Positions 20,610 to 33,403 of a DNA stretch of 64,000 bases are shown in pieces. This stretch comes from Papaver somniferum (taxonomy: Eukaryota > Streptophyta > Magnoliopsida > Ranunculales > Papaveraceae): NCBI RefSeq assembly GCF_003573695.1, contig NC_039365.1:84857089-84921088 (forward strand). Direction: 5' to 3'. The first letter of the stretch is position 1; each line of letters begins with the position of its first letter. A program made the translations under genes and the position numbers. Under the pieces are notes generated by a model. That model was not told the DNA's origin, did no database searches, and saw only the letters and a list, made by a program, of their open reading frames with translations.

Positions 20610-23600
20610 TCTAGATGGTGGATTTTCAACAAGGGTTAAAATCGTAAAACCATAATTGTAATGCTCCTGATCTAGCAATCAGATGAGTATTGAGGCTCAT
20701 GTCTCTCATTGAAGCATGAAATCTCATGCCGCATGAATCTCTGACTGAGAATACTATCTCTCAGAGTATACACAGATGTGCAGTCTCTCAGCTGAGGCAA
20801 CAACGTATCTCATAAATACTGAGCAATTTCAATAATTACTTCTATATAGAATCGAAAGATTAGACGGCTCCTAGACGACTTACCTGCTAGTATAGAGCAA
20901 TAACGTCTTCAGGATGTAACAATGTTTTCCCTGACTATGTAAAGAAAATATGATGCTTCAACAAGCTCATATCGCTCAACTCTCAGATAATTAATGCTCC
21001 TAGACAGCAGGCCTGCTAGTATAGAGCCATCAATTAATTATTTATAATCTTTAAATTCATTAGATGAATATTTGGAAACATTCTATGTTCTTCATAATAT
21101 TTCATTACTTTAATTCATGGTTTTCTTAGCAGAATTCCATGGGTTAGTAATAAATATTCAACGAACGGGCGTCTGAGCCGCTATCGAGTAAGTCCCAACC
21201 AAAATGGTGTAACTATACTCAACAATAATGCAAAAACGAGCACCTGAATGCACGAACGAGCATTCCAAAACACGAAGGAACGATGAACCTATGCAAAATA
21301 GGAAGAAAAAAATAATAATAGTAATAATAAAATATTAACAAAGGTGCTAGGGGACTGGGCCCGCCGGTCGGCTGGTCACGCCGTGGCTAGTCCCACTCCC
21401 AATTATATATTTTATCATGTTTTATTATTTTTCCGTGATCTCATGAAAATCCCTTTATTTGAGCAAATCTCCCTCGTCTAAAGGAAACTCCTCAGTCTCA
21501 TGGTGTTTCCTCGTATCAAATAAATAACAAAAATTAGGAAAAGTGTCGTGGGATCGGGCCTACTAGCCGTCCGGCCATGCCCTAGCTGTGGCCGGTCCCG
21601 CACCTCATGATTTATTATTATTTTATTATTATTTCCCTCATCCCAGGAAAATTCCCAGATTTCATGATATTTCCCTCAACTCATGAAAATAATATAAGAT
21701 TAAGGAAAAGCTCACGGGACCGGGCTCATTAGTCGTCCAGCCATGTCCTAGCTGTGGCCGGTCTCACACGCCCTTGTCTTATTATTTTAGTATTATTTGT
21801 TTCCCTCATCTCATGGAAACTCCTTCACTTCAAGGAAACTCCTTAGTTTCAACAAACTCCTTGATTTCATGATATTTCCGTAAAACCATGAAAATAATAT
21901 AAAATTAGGAAAAGTGCCATGGGACCGTGCTCATTAGCCGGACGACCATGCCTTAGCCGTAGACGGTCCCACACTTCATGAATCCCTATTTTATTATTTC
22001 CATAATCTCATGGAAATTCTTTAACCCCATGAAATTCCTCAATTTCATGGTATTTGCTTCACATCAGGGAAAATACATAAAATTGGGAAAGGTGTTGCGG
22101 GACCGAGCTTGCTAGATCTCCGGCCATGCCCTAACCGTGTCCGGTCCCACACCTTGCAATCCCCTATTTTATTAATTATTTTCATCATCTCATGAAGATT
22201 CCCTAGTTTCAGCAAAACTCTGAATCCTTCATATTTTCTCAAAATGTTGCTCAAACGCGCATCGGAAAATATCGAAACTCTCAGGACTGAGACGAGGACA
22301 TTATGGTGACACAGGCATGTCTCCTTGACCGACCAAGGCCGGACCTAGGGTTTGCAAAGAGCCGGTCACACATGTTTTAACAATTTTGACCTAATTTGCT
22401 CAATTGCTCATATTGGGTCCAAACTCTTCTCAAACAACTTGGAGTTTGCTCAAACGACTATTAGTTGGTCCCACGACCATCAAGGGCCAGTCTCATTCCC
22501 TCTTGGACGGTCCCTCATCTCTTCATAATTAGGTTTCATCACCTAAAACTGAGACGAGTACTATTTTAATAAATGATTAAACCAGCATTTAATCATCTTT
22601 TCACCTGGTCGTCAAGAGACTTTGGTATTTGCTTACTCGAGCATACATGCACTAATGGATGGTCCATCATCCCACTTAGGCGGTCTCTCCTTCACTCCGT
22701 GATTTATTTTCAATAAATCATCAATTCATCAAAAATTAGGGTTTCGGATCCAGAGCTCTGCAAAAACATAATTCTGAGCAGATTCAAGCACTAATAATTT
22801 TACGTTGATCTTGTGATCAACACTTTTATTATTATGCTCGTCCTAGTTGTCAGTATCTGAAATTAATATTTTATTTGGTCCTGCCACCAACAATTCATCA
22901 AATGAGCAACATTTGCTCAGATGAGCAACATTTGCTCAGACTAAGGAATATTGGTTCAACTATCAATATTCAACAATTCAGTAACAGTTTGCTCGTATTA
23001 AGTTATCAACATTTATTCGACAATGATACCTTCGTCTCAACAGACATGTTCAATTCATGAGTCTCAGAACATTTTCAAATCAAGACTCAGCAATACAAGG
23101 ACTCATCATCCCATAAATTCAGCAACTGACTCCACAATCACGAGACATCAATCGTGTCACATGGGGGATATTAACTAGGGTTTTGGTTTGGAGGTCCTAC
23201 GGCACGTGTGTTTATACACACGACGAGAATGTGAGCAAGTCGTGCAATCAGTTGGAGGAGTTAGCAAAGTAGTGGGTAGAAAATCAACCAAGTCTCCGCA
23301 CGATGAGCAACTGGTTTTAACACGATTTCCACTTCCCCACTCTTTGACTCCAACAACTGTCACACTTCATGGGATCAAGGTGTTTATAATTCTGGTAATA
23401 TAAATAAGTCTCTGAATCATGATTAAAAGAGAAGGACAATCTCTCATCAAGCATAAATACAAGATATTAAGAACTCAGCATTCAATCAGAACTTATCTTA
23501 TTTTCTTTACGCAGAATACACAACACACTTACAATCTTTGATCACCATTGATCTCACACATTTCTCAGCTTCCCTCCTACATATCGACCCATCCTCTCTT

Positions 23601-23920
23601 GTCACGGAATTGACTCTGGAACGACCATTGTCTTGGTTTAGGCCGGAGTCTTACAGATTGATCTCTCGAACTTAAAGCACTCCCTTCTTGCAGTGCATCT
23701 GTGTGAGGTTGAGAATTTTCTCGGTTCAAGGAGTCTCCTCCGCACGGTCATCTCCTCAATTCCGTAAAAACCAGCAAATCATTTTTCCCCATCTACAAGG
23801 GGATGTATGTGCTTTAGAATCGAATAAAAATAAGAATAATCGTGGTTATCAAGAAAACAACACGAGTTATTCTCGTGTTAGTTTTGGTTTATTTTTGGAG
23901 ATTTTTAAGGGTTGTTAGGA
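20610..23920. mobile_element. F-type LTR-like insertion inside the B 5' LTR
   Basis: The start TAGATGGTGGATTTT...AGGGTTAAAATCGTAAAACC matches the start of the element at 62484. The end is not resolved: B LTR sequence has clearly resumed by about 23925. A TATA-like TAATATAAATAAG near 23397 and a downstream leader-like stretch suggest a solo LTR. No open frame of note. Outside the 21.34-22.16 kb tandem repeat, the rest is rich in CTCATG and GAGCAA words and otherwise featureless. Confidence 0.5.
21340..22160. repeat. Tandem repeat, about 190 bp period, five copies
   Basis: Each unit has a GC-rich core like GGGACCGGGCTCATTAG ... CGGCCATGCCCTAGC ... GGCCGGTCCCACAC, followed by AT-rich TTATTATTT and CTCATGGAAA segments. 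Cores lie at about 21354, 21548, 21717, 21922 and 22100. The GC-rich core is partly self-complementary. Confidence 0.8.
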
Positions 23921-24534
23921 TCTGATATTGATCTTACCTAATTAACAGAGGCGGATGACATGTTTTGGGAGGATAAAGGAAGAAAAACTCATTATATTTG
24001 GTGGTTGTGCGAAAACATGTCAATATGGGAGTTGTTGTCGCAAAAACAGAAGAATATCATGTAAATAAGGTGAGTTATCTTTTTACAAGGTTTAACTATC
24101 GAACACATAATAGTGTGGAAAGTTGTGAACACCACGGGAATGAGCAAAGAAAGAAAGAAAAGGTCTGTAACTTTGCTTGGAAGAAAATAGAAGAGATTTT
24201 CGAGATTTAGTTGCTCCGTGTGTATAAACGGGTTTGTTCGATTCATAGAGAGGGATATCGAGAGTTTGGAGAGTTCGAGGAAGTTTGGAATAAGGCATAG
24301 GTAAGAAATTGAAGTTGCGGGAATCGATTTTTTGTTGGTGCAGAAGAACATGAAGAACATACTACGCCCAACCGCAGTCGTTCATTCTACAACATATATC
24401 TTTTATCTTTTTCTGTAACTGTAACTGTTCGATTGCAACACTTATAGACGTTGCGAATCTCTGTATTAGCACTTTTTCTGCAATAAAACACCTTTTTGAG
24501 CTATGGATTATTCTATTGAGTGAATGTTTGATAT

Positions 24535-24575
24535 CATGAGCTAAACCCCAACACTGGGATGACGGAGGAAGCCAA
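24535..24575 (+). other. Conserved LTR motif shared by B, C and D
   Basis: GCTAAACCCCAACACTGGG followed by GACGGAGGAAGC occurs here, at about 33013 in solo LTR C, at about 38960 in the D 5' LTR and, slightly changed, at about 44407 in its 3' LTR. It ties these LTRs to one family. Confidence 0.75.
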
Positions 24576-25484
24576 TTCTCATCACTGTGGTAACTTTATT
24601 TAATTCTTTTTATAACTTTTGCATTAATATAAATTGAATTATGATTTTAAATTAATTAGTTGTCATTTAGTTTGACGGATTATGCTTAGCTTTAGTGTTT
24701 TAATAACCCGTGCTTACCATTTACAATTAATGTTTTATAAAATTTACCTTGGCAAAGATTAAGAGTCAATAATTGTCTAAGAATAAAATTGGAACCATAG
24801 AATTAGAGTTTGGTGAAATCCTGTTTCCCAGTAATCTCTGAATATTTTCATTATTTTTTCTTATATTTGCTAGATTAATTTTATTTAAGTCTAGAATCAG
24901 CAACTTCACAAGTCCGAGAATCAACCCTTATTTACCACTGTAAAAACTACATCAGTTTTTGGCATCACCGACGCGCATTTGTTTTTAGGCTAGGTTTTAT
25001 ATTTTTTTAGGTTTATTTATTTTATATTTTTTTTCTTTTGTTAGATTTTACTTTGGGTATTTTTGTTTTTGGTGTGCAGGTTTGTTGGAAGCTAAAAGTG
25101 GAAAGTTGGACTTGCCTAAAAAAGTACAGAAAATCCAAGATTTTTATTTATTTTTGTTAGTTTTTATTTTCTTTATTTTTGGACTTGTATATATTGTTTG
25201 TTTATTTTTTTTATTTTTTTAAGTATTTTATTTATATATAAAAAAATACACGTTGCACACACCAATTGCATCGTTAGAATTACCGAATTTAGGAAACCTG
25301 TGGAAAAGTACGCTGAACCCATGCCTTGGGCCTTATGGGAGTTACCAGCCGAAATTCCACAAGCCTCAGCCTCGTACCTGTAGGTATATTTTGCTGAGGT
25401 AGCCCAAGCTTACCTAATTTAGTAAACCATGCATTTGCATGTGCACAATTTCTTGCTTAACAATAGTATTCTTGCTTGTGTATG

Positions 25485-27900
25485 CGCCGTTGGAAACGTA
25501 TAGGAGATAGACTTGAGGAAAACGACCTTTTTAATTTGACTCCAACCCGTTACACGGATTTAGGTGATACTTGCATTTTTTTTGTCGAAATGGTTAAAGA
25601 AAATGACGATGAGGTCCCGGTAAAAACCCTTAGGGTTTGAACCCGTCTAAAGTAGTGCGTGAGCCAGGTGTAGTTCTACCAGTTTCTACGGTACAATTTG
25701 ATATTAAACCTGAGACTATTGGCATGCTTCGTACCTTTAGGGGGTTAGAGAATTAGAACCCGTATACCCACAAAAGATACTTTGAAATGATTTATGACAG
25801 AATGAACTATCTGAATGTCTCCAAAGATGTGCTTAGGTTAGGTTTGTTTCACTTCTCTCTCGATGCGAAGGCCGAAGAGTGGTATCATTTTATTCCTTCT
25901 AAAACAATTACCACCTGGGATGGTCTTGTAGAGGTATTTGTTAAAAAATTCTACCCACACCATAAGACTGCTGTTGTCCGATAGTCTATCCAAACCTTTA
26001 AGCAGAAATTAGGTGAAAAACTTCATGATTATGTATAAAGGCTTAGTAAATTTTTATACCAGTGTCCACATCACGGCTTTGAAAAAGTCCACATGGCCCA
26101 AATTTTATATGAGGGCCTTGATAGTGAAACCCGTATGCAGGTAGAAACAATTAGTGGTGGAGAATTTACCCATCAAGACCCAGATGAATATTTTGACGAG
26201 TTCATCGAGTTAGCTGAGAAAACTAGGCAATGGGATTTAATTAAGGATCCAGAAATACATAGAAATCCTATACATAGGGTCGATAAAGTTGATTATGGGT
26301 CGGATATTCTTAGGCCTCTAGCGGCCTTAAAAATGAACCAAGGGTCACACCATGCTAGATACGAAGAGAAAGACCATGCTCTTTATAACAACTCTAGGTT
26401 TGAAAACCGTCAGAGATTTGATCCATATTCTGAGACTTATAACCCTGGTTGGAGAGACCATCCTAATTTTGGGACCGAATCAAGGCCAGTCTAGTAATTC
26501 TCAGGCTCTCTCAAGGTTTGGCTATACTAAGAATTTGTGAGGACCAGCACAATTTTAGATCTTTTCAGATAAGAAGATCATGAATTTATAAGAGTCTCTA
26601 ACCATCTTATCTCATAACACTACAGTTTTTAAGCAATCAGTTGACAAAGGTTTACATGAAAACTATCAGGCTATTTTCGAGATAAAAACCCAGGTTAGTC
26701 TAATTGCCAAGTCTTTGCAAGAGAGATAGAAAAAAAGGTTCCCCAGTCAACCACTACCCAATCCTAGAGGAATTCATGAAGTATCAGTTAGAGAGAATGA
26801 TTTAAATCATGTGAACTCTAAAACAACCCTTAGGAGTAGTAAAACGGTAGACAATAATGTAGCCATGCCCAATAGTGGACATACTGTAGATCCACCTTTT
26901 AGTTCCCAGGAGGAACCACTATCTGAAGATACTGACAAAGTTTATAGGGATGCCATTGTGATTCCTCCTGATAGGTCTCATTTTGTGCCCAGAGCCTCAT
27001 ATCCACAGTTGTTAGCTCCAAAAAAGAGAGAGTCGACTTTCAACGAAATAATGGAAATATTTAAACAGGTAAACATTAACATCCCTTTACTAGAATCAAT
27101 TAGGCAAATGCCTGCTTATGCCAAATTCCTGAAGGATATTTGTACACGAAAGCATGATCTTAATGTCCATAAGAAATCCTTTTTAGTTGGTCATGTAAGT
27201 TCAATCCTTCTGAACCAAACATCCTCCAAGTGTAAAGACCCTGGATGCCCCCACCATATCTTGTACAATTGGTAATCACATGGTTTATAAGGCATTACTT
27301 GACTTAGGAGCTAGTGTTATCTTACTCACGTACCATGTGTACACCCAGCTAGGTCTTGGAAAGTTGGATCCGACTAAAATGACATTGCAATTAGATGATA
27401 GGTCTGTAAAAGTCCCTCATGGTGTCATATAAGATGTTCTGATTGAGGTTGATAAGTTTATTTATCTAGTGGATTTCGTTGTTCTAGATACCCAGCCTGT
27501 TCAGGACCCTACTGCTCAAATATCGGTGATTTTAGCTCGCCCATTTTTAGCCACAGCTAATGCCGTCATCAACTATAGGACCGGGCTTATGAACATATCT
27601 TTTGGCAATATGACCACTAAACTAAATGTATTTAATGTTACTAGACAACCTTCTAACGAATTAGAGGAAGTAAATATGATTAGCACTTTAGTTCAGGATA
27701 ATTGGGACGACATTTTATTTGATGATTCTTTGGATGAATTTGATGAGATTCTCTTAAGTCAGTTAGGTGACCAAACTCTTGAACTAGAAGAAGCTCTCGA
27801 GTACTTTAAAGACTCTACAGACTCTGAAATTCAAGCTATCGTGCGAGGTCTTACGGAGAACAATAATGACCCTAAGTTTGGGGTAATGATCTAGAAGAAG
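25485..27900 (+). pseudogene. Element B gag-protease region, degenerate
   Basis: Residual frames resemble the gag and protease of plant Athila/Tat-like Ty3 elements. A retrotransposon gag core is recognisable at about 25787-25984 (LFHFSLDAKAEEWYH, TTWDGLVEVFVKKFY) and continues at 26093-26494. A linker at 26811-27275 contains NIPLLESIRQMPAYAKFLKDI. An aspartic protease with DLGAS follows at about 27301-27600. There are in-frame stops near 25982, 26036 and 27430, and frame changes between the segments. Nothing like reverse transcriptase follows. A Lys/Glu-rich tail includes a duplicated block (27784-27998). Confidence 0.8.
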
Positions 27901-27998
27901 CTCTTGAGTATTTTAAAGACTCCAAGGATCCAAAAATTCAAGAAATAGTTAGAGGTTTATCTGAGAGTACTGATTACCCTAAGTTTGGGGGTAGTGAT
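27784..27998 (+). repeat. Two-copy 108 bp tandem duplication in the B tail
   Basis: The coding-like segments LEEALEYFKDS..E.Q.IVRGL and DPKFG are repeated back to back, at about 27784 and 27891. The copies differ by many substitutions, so the duplication is not recent. Confidence 0.8.
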
Positions 27999-28049
27999 GG
28001 TCAAGTATCCCCATTAAAAGTCCTTAACTTGGGAATCTAGCCTAGTGTG

Positions 28050-29634
28050 CATGAGGTATTACTTGAGTCTCTTCCGAATCCACAACCTGATCCTCCTGAT
28101 ACTATCCAGGAGGGAATCCATCTATTAGAGACTTGTTGTTCGAATGAATCTATTTGTCAAGACACCCACATGAAGCCCAAGTGGGCGCTGCAGAAAAAAC
28201 CCAGCTGTCTTGCAAGAAATATTAGATCATGTTGTGTTATGTCTGTTCATTTTTCTGGTCCTGTGCAGTTGTCTCATTTTAGTGGCATTATTATTTGGTT
28301 TTGATGATCCACAGTTGTTTCGGTTATTGATATATGATTTGAAAGGTAACTAGCCATTTTGTGGTGTTTGACATCTGGCTGAAGACTTTAAATTTAGCAT
28401 TACTTGAGAGGTAACCCATGCTCATGCAACATGGTAATATATTTCCTTAACTCGTTTGCTTCAAATGGTAACAGTTTCTCCTTCTTCATGCTTTTAATTT
28501 TATCGTTAGAACATTGAGGACAATGTTAGATTTAAGTTTGGGGGTATGGGAGAAACTCTTTAGTTGCTTTATTAAACTCCAAAGCCTAGAAATCTATGCC
28601 TATTAAGGATGACACTAACCAATCTAAGTGGATGGAAGCATCTTGGTTATAGGAGTTGAAGAACCAATCTGAGTAGATTGAAGCATCTAAATAGAGTCTA
28701 TTCATAAAAGTACGGAGCTCAGGTGTTAGAAATAACATAGTAGTTTCGCCATATGTCGTTGAGTCCTTTTCACCTTCTGTTTTTATTTTATTTTCTTTTT
28801 AAAATATGTTTCTCTAAGTGATTTGGTGGGGCACACGCATTGAGTTGTTACCATTGCTAGAGTGAAATAGAGTGACTGAGTTACACAAAAAAATAAAATA
28901 AAAAATAAAAAATAAAAGAGAAAAGATGAAAACAAAAGTTGAAAAGAAAAAAAAAATTGAGACCAGACCATCAGACCAACCGGAATAAATTCAATAAAAT
29001 CGACCATTGATTTCCTTGTATATGCCATTTGTGTTGATCTAGAATTAGGATTATCGACCGCTGGTCCCCTTGTATATGCCAAGATATGTTGATATTAGTC
29101 CAGACCAATATCTCTGTCCATTAGGATAGGTTTGGCAGCGGCCTTCAGACAGATATGGGAAACACCGTTCACCTTAGTCAACATCAAAACCATCTACGTT
29201 TTTCTCTATATCCATCTTCTTAATCTATTCATGTGATTTGTTGATTCCGGATATTGATGTCCATAGTGCGACTGTCTGAGTAGAGATATGTCACTTATAT
29301 ATGAATTTTAGTATGTGAGTGCAAACTTGTGTACAACAATTGGAATTTCGCATCAGGGTACTTCCTCCTGTAGTCAAGGAGAGTATGCGAACCAAGGAGA
29401 TTCTTTAGTGCTATTCCAAGGTTCCGCGTATATAGCTAGGGTCTGGAGTAAAGGTTTAATGATATCTCTGGTAAACTCTCCCGAGACTATAACTCGGCCA
29501 CTAGGTCCGCCTAGGGGTTTAAAGGATTGTTGCACATGCTAAGTGCAATCGCGATGCCTGCGATAGTAAGTTAGGATTTTATTTTGTTAATTTTGATTTG
29601 CTCGGGACTAGCAAATAATAAATTTGGGGGTATA
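28050..29634 (+). other. Element B 3' untranslated region and polypurine tract
   Basis: Small coding relics end with a DDPQLFRLL-like segment at about 28300, also found in D. The 3' region shares long stretches with D (42230-43367), such as GTCTGGCTGAAGACTTTAAA and ACATTGAGGACAATGTTAGA. It ends in the polypurine tract. Confidence 0.7.
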
Positions 29635-29675
29635 TGATAGACGCATTTATGTGTCTATTTTGATCTCGATTTTCT

Positions 29676-30765
29676 AAGGAGGAGGGGCGGAAGCTTCGCA
29701 AGAAAAGAACAAGCAACAAGCGCTTGTGGGTACATCACCTGCGTGACTAACTTTATAAGATATGCAAAGAGAGTTGTAGGATCATATCAGGAGAGAACAT
29801 GAACTTAGAAAATTGATAAAGGTGGTGGAAGTAGAGCAGAGCGCTACTAAAGAAGCAGGGGAAGGCACAGAATATGGAGAAACTTTAGCGGTCGTGTCAG
29901 AGGAGGCGATAACAAAGTACCCGGAGGTTAACTATCAGGTGGTGAAGCAAGACAACAACAATTCATGAACTGTCCACATTCTTCTGAAGTCACGGAGTAT
30001 CAATACCCCGAGGACTACACCTCACCTAGTTCAAAGTAAACAGCGGGCAGCGGAATGCACGTGAACACCTCCGCCGGTTCCTATCAACTATGAACGACCG
30101 AGCAACCAACGGAAGATTATGTCTGAGAGGGTTCCCCAAGTCACTCACGGATACAGCGTTCACCTGGTATGATAAACTAAAACCTTGAAGCATAGACTCA
30201 TGGGCATCCATGTCCATCTTTTTCCTTAGAAAATTATATTCAGCCAAAAGGAAGATTACATCGATTGATCAAAACAGATGTTTCCATCGAATATGAGAAG
30301 AAGTAGTAAAGTTCATCACTAGGTTCCGTCACTTTGCTTTGGATTTTCATGAGGATATCAAAGAGGATGCGCTGGTGGAAATCTGCATACGTGAAATGAC
30401 ACCTACCTTCAAGAGAAACTTGGTTAATTTTCGGTTCCAGACCTTCGTGGAACTAGAAGACAAGACAACAAGGATCGCCGACAGTGCGGAGGAGTCTACC
30501 GCTGACTACACTTGGCGCCACTCAATCAATATAGTATTAACGGCCCCACGAAACATCCGCGCAAATAATAGTCGAGATGGGTGGAGTTCACCAACGCCTC
30601 AATCTTACAACCGAGAAGGTGACAGGGGGGCGAAACATGATTTTGTCAAACCTCCTCCATTACCTTGCATTTGAGAAAAAATCATAGGGCTACTCGAACA
30701 ATGGTTGGCGAACAAGGAAATTCCATTACCACCACCAACGGTAGACCTTAGTACGGTTGACCAAA
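29676..30765 (+). pseudogene. Element A resumed: 235 bp duplicate and gag remnant
   Basis: 29676-29912 repeats 19778-20013. Beyond it the A sequence continues with a Ty3-type gag: LRGFPKSLTDTAFTWYDKL at about 30120-30175, then VVKFITRFRHFALDF and FVELEDKTTRIAD up to about 30680. There are in-frame stops near 30176 and 30290. It joins element H abruptly at about 30766. Confidence 0.7.
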
Positions 30766-30990
30766 CGATCTTCCCTTGCGGCTCTCTCTAGAACGACCTT
30801 GTATCCGCATCCAGCTTTCTTCTGTGTTTTTCTTCAGTTCAATATATATGTAACCTTCCAAAGACTCCTGATCGAACCATATAGTTCCAAGGCCCAGTCT
30901 AATGATCATCGCCTGACTTCCAAGTTCAGACCCATAACGACCATCTCCACCCGACCATGTATTCCTGACTTATTCCACCGGTATCACAAC

Positions 30991-31177
30991 CAGGGGCGGA
31001 ACTACCCGTAGACTTGGGCTGGCTTAAGCTAGCCCAAAGTCAATTTTTTTTTGAATTTTCACCTTGGTTTTAAGTTTGGCAAAAATAGATCAAGACTAAA
31101 CCATAGGATTAAGCCACCCCTACCATTCCAATTAGATTTCAAGCCACCCCTACTTATATTTTCCAGCTCCGCCACTG
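30991..31177. mobile_element. 187 bp hAT-type MITE with 8 bp target duplication
   Basis: Ends are CAGGGGCGGAACTAC and AGCTCCGCCACTG. Exact copies of ATCACAAC flank it (30983-30990, 31178-31185). The matching position in the other H LTR (about 37353) is empty, with a single ATCACAGC. Confidence 0.92.
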
Positions 31178-31657
31178 ATCACAACTCAACCAAACCAACT
31201 CCTTTATGTACTCCTACCATTCCTTCTTAAATCCAACACAACAAACTTCCCTTATGCATCTCGTTCTCCAATTATTCACTCGAGCACAAACCCATCCACT
31301 AAACACGTAACAGTTTAAAGCGAAGCTTGCTTTCATCTCCGTTCCTGACTGAAATATGCGAGTACTGATACCATCTTCTTCTCGGATAAAAACCACCATC
31401 AACCGCAGTACATCTCCGACTTCCCATTGCAGTTGCAGCATACCCCAATTCCATACATGTTTCTGTTGTACGAACAGTCACCACCAATTTGAAAATCATC
31501 TCCAGTCATCTTTAACTTCAGCTGGCGTACAGGCCATTTTCAACTGCAACTCCTTGTCTCGCTTCCATCTCAGCCACAACACCACCGAAGTCCATCCCAA
31601 TTTCCAGTATCCTAATTTCCAAATCCAAGCCATCACCAGAGTTCGACAACTGTTCGT

Positions 31658-33403
31658 TGATGAACACGCAAGTGTGACACATTTTCACCCATCAATACAC
31701 TAGCTGACACTCATTTTATCACTAATAAACTTGTTTGTAGGTGTTTTGGGAAAATAAACGTTTTTAGAAGAATCAGCTCGAAAAACTGTTAAAGGCACCT
31801 CCGGAGGACAATTGCTATTCGGACTTTCATTGTTGGCTAAGGGGTACTCAATTACTAAGGGGCACCCTAATTGCTATACATCCTAGGGCACCCCATCTAC
31901 TAAAAGCACCCACGTTTTGGTTAGAGGCAGCCTTTTCTTCCCTGTTTGAATTTGTTTTTGGCAGGAAAATTATTTGATGAACAGCGAACTCAGAGTTATT
32001 CACTGGATTAAAACCGGAGAGTGATGATTGGACCTTTCTTGATTATTTTGATTGTTATGGGCCTAATACGGGTAAACAGGGCCTGTAAGAGTTTCACTGT
32101 CAAAGAAAAAAGGAAATTCACGTGGATTTGGATTAATACAGGGAAGTCAATATTAGGGATTCTGTTGGAAATATTTTTGTTACTTACATGAGTTCTACTT
32201 CTGCTGAAACAAATATTAAACATGAAGGGAGTGTGCAGGTTTCCATCCTACACGTGAGAAGATAAACAGGAAAGAAAATATTCACCGAGTTCTTCACAAG
32301 GCTGAGAGATCTCTGGAAAAGATTTGGAAGATATTCTATAAGATTTGTTCACATGATTTGATTAGGATTGACCTGTTTCCACTAAACAGGGGTGGTAATT
32401 GCGTTGAAATCAAAAAGAGAAGGATATTTTATCGTTTGGAACAAAACAGGGCAAGGAAGATATTCACGGGTTTCTGTTATTTATCTTTGGAAGATTTTGC
32501 GCATTAATGGGAGAAGATAATCTGTCAGACTTGGTTTTATTCTCACAAGAAGTTTGGAAAGTTTAACAACCAACAAAAGACGCGTGAAGGAGGCAAGAAA
32601 GGGAAGAAAATATCTCGAAGATATATTCTTTTACTGCCGAGTAATGGAAGAATTTTTGGAGTGATTGAGCGATATTTCTTGGTTCTGCTGGCTATATAAA
32701 GAGTATGATTGTTTCATAGAAGGGCATCGAGAATTGGGGAGAAGACCAGAGGGTTGCAGAGCATATTTCTCTGCTGCTGCAGAGAAGAAGAAGAACATTT
32801 GACGCCTACTGACTGTCGCAGAGAATTGTCGTTTATAAACAACACTCGTAACAGTCAGTTTGGAACGCTTGTTTTGAATTTGCAACAGCTCTTGTAACGG
32901 TGACTTCTGTAACATCAATACAGCGTTGCAGTTTCATTGTAATATTAGTTTTCTTCAATAAAAACACCATTTGAGCTATAAATTATATTTTTGAGTGTGT
33001 TTTCATTATGAGAAGCTAAACCCCAACACTGGGTCGACGGAGGAAGCCGGACTTCATACATGGGTGAATTTATTTTATTTTCTATATGACTTTTGCACTA
33101 ATTAAAATAGAATTATGATTTGAATCAATTAGTTGTCATTTTATTTGATGGGTCATGCTTGCTTAGATGTTTGATGTTCCATGCTTACGATTTATAACTA
33201 ATATTTTGAGAATCTACTTTGGCAAAATAAGAGTCGATGTTATTTTATTTATTGAGCGATAATTGTTGAGAATAAATAATTGATCCTTATGATATGAATG
33301 CGGTGGAATCCTAGTCCCAGTAACTCTCTTTTATTATTTTCTTTAAACCTTTAAATTTAATCTTCACAAGTCTTAGAGTTCGAATCTTATATTACTACAA
33401 CAA
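31658..33403 (+). mobile_element. Solo LTR C (B/D family)
   Basis: It begins TGATGAACACGC and ends ACAACCA. It carries the family motif at about 33013 and the LTR-typical CACCATTTGAGCTATAAA region. It splits the H 3' LTR, whose sequence resumes directly after it, and no interior follows. The two H LTRs show the uninterrupted site near 37820. A target duplication is not clear. Confidence 0.7.

Larger units (their letters stand above)
20016..29676 (+). mobile_element. Element B: non-autonomous LTR retrotransposon (gag-protease only)
   Basis: The 5' LTR (20016-24954) begins TGATAGACGCATTTATG and ends ACATCA. The primer site TGGCATCACCGACGCGC resembles the complement of a tRNA-Asp 3' end. A polypurine tract (AATTTGGGGGTATA) at 29621-29634 precedes a 3' LTR truncated to about 42 bp. 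The interior carries gag and protease remnants but no reverse transcriptase, RNase H or integrase. The 5' LTR is inflated by a 3.3 kb nested insertion. Confidence 0.8.

Noticed and set aside
20610..23920. Exact target duplication AAGGGTT for the F insertion
   Set aside because: The matching AAGGGTT copies lie inside the shared F head and inside the B LTR tail, so they do not bracket consistent ends.
30757..31703. Ser/Thr-rich plus-strand frames
   Set aside because: They lie inside the H LTR, are repeated at 37.1-37.9 kb with different breaks, and have no domain.
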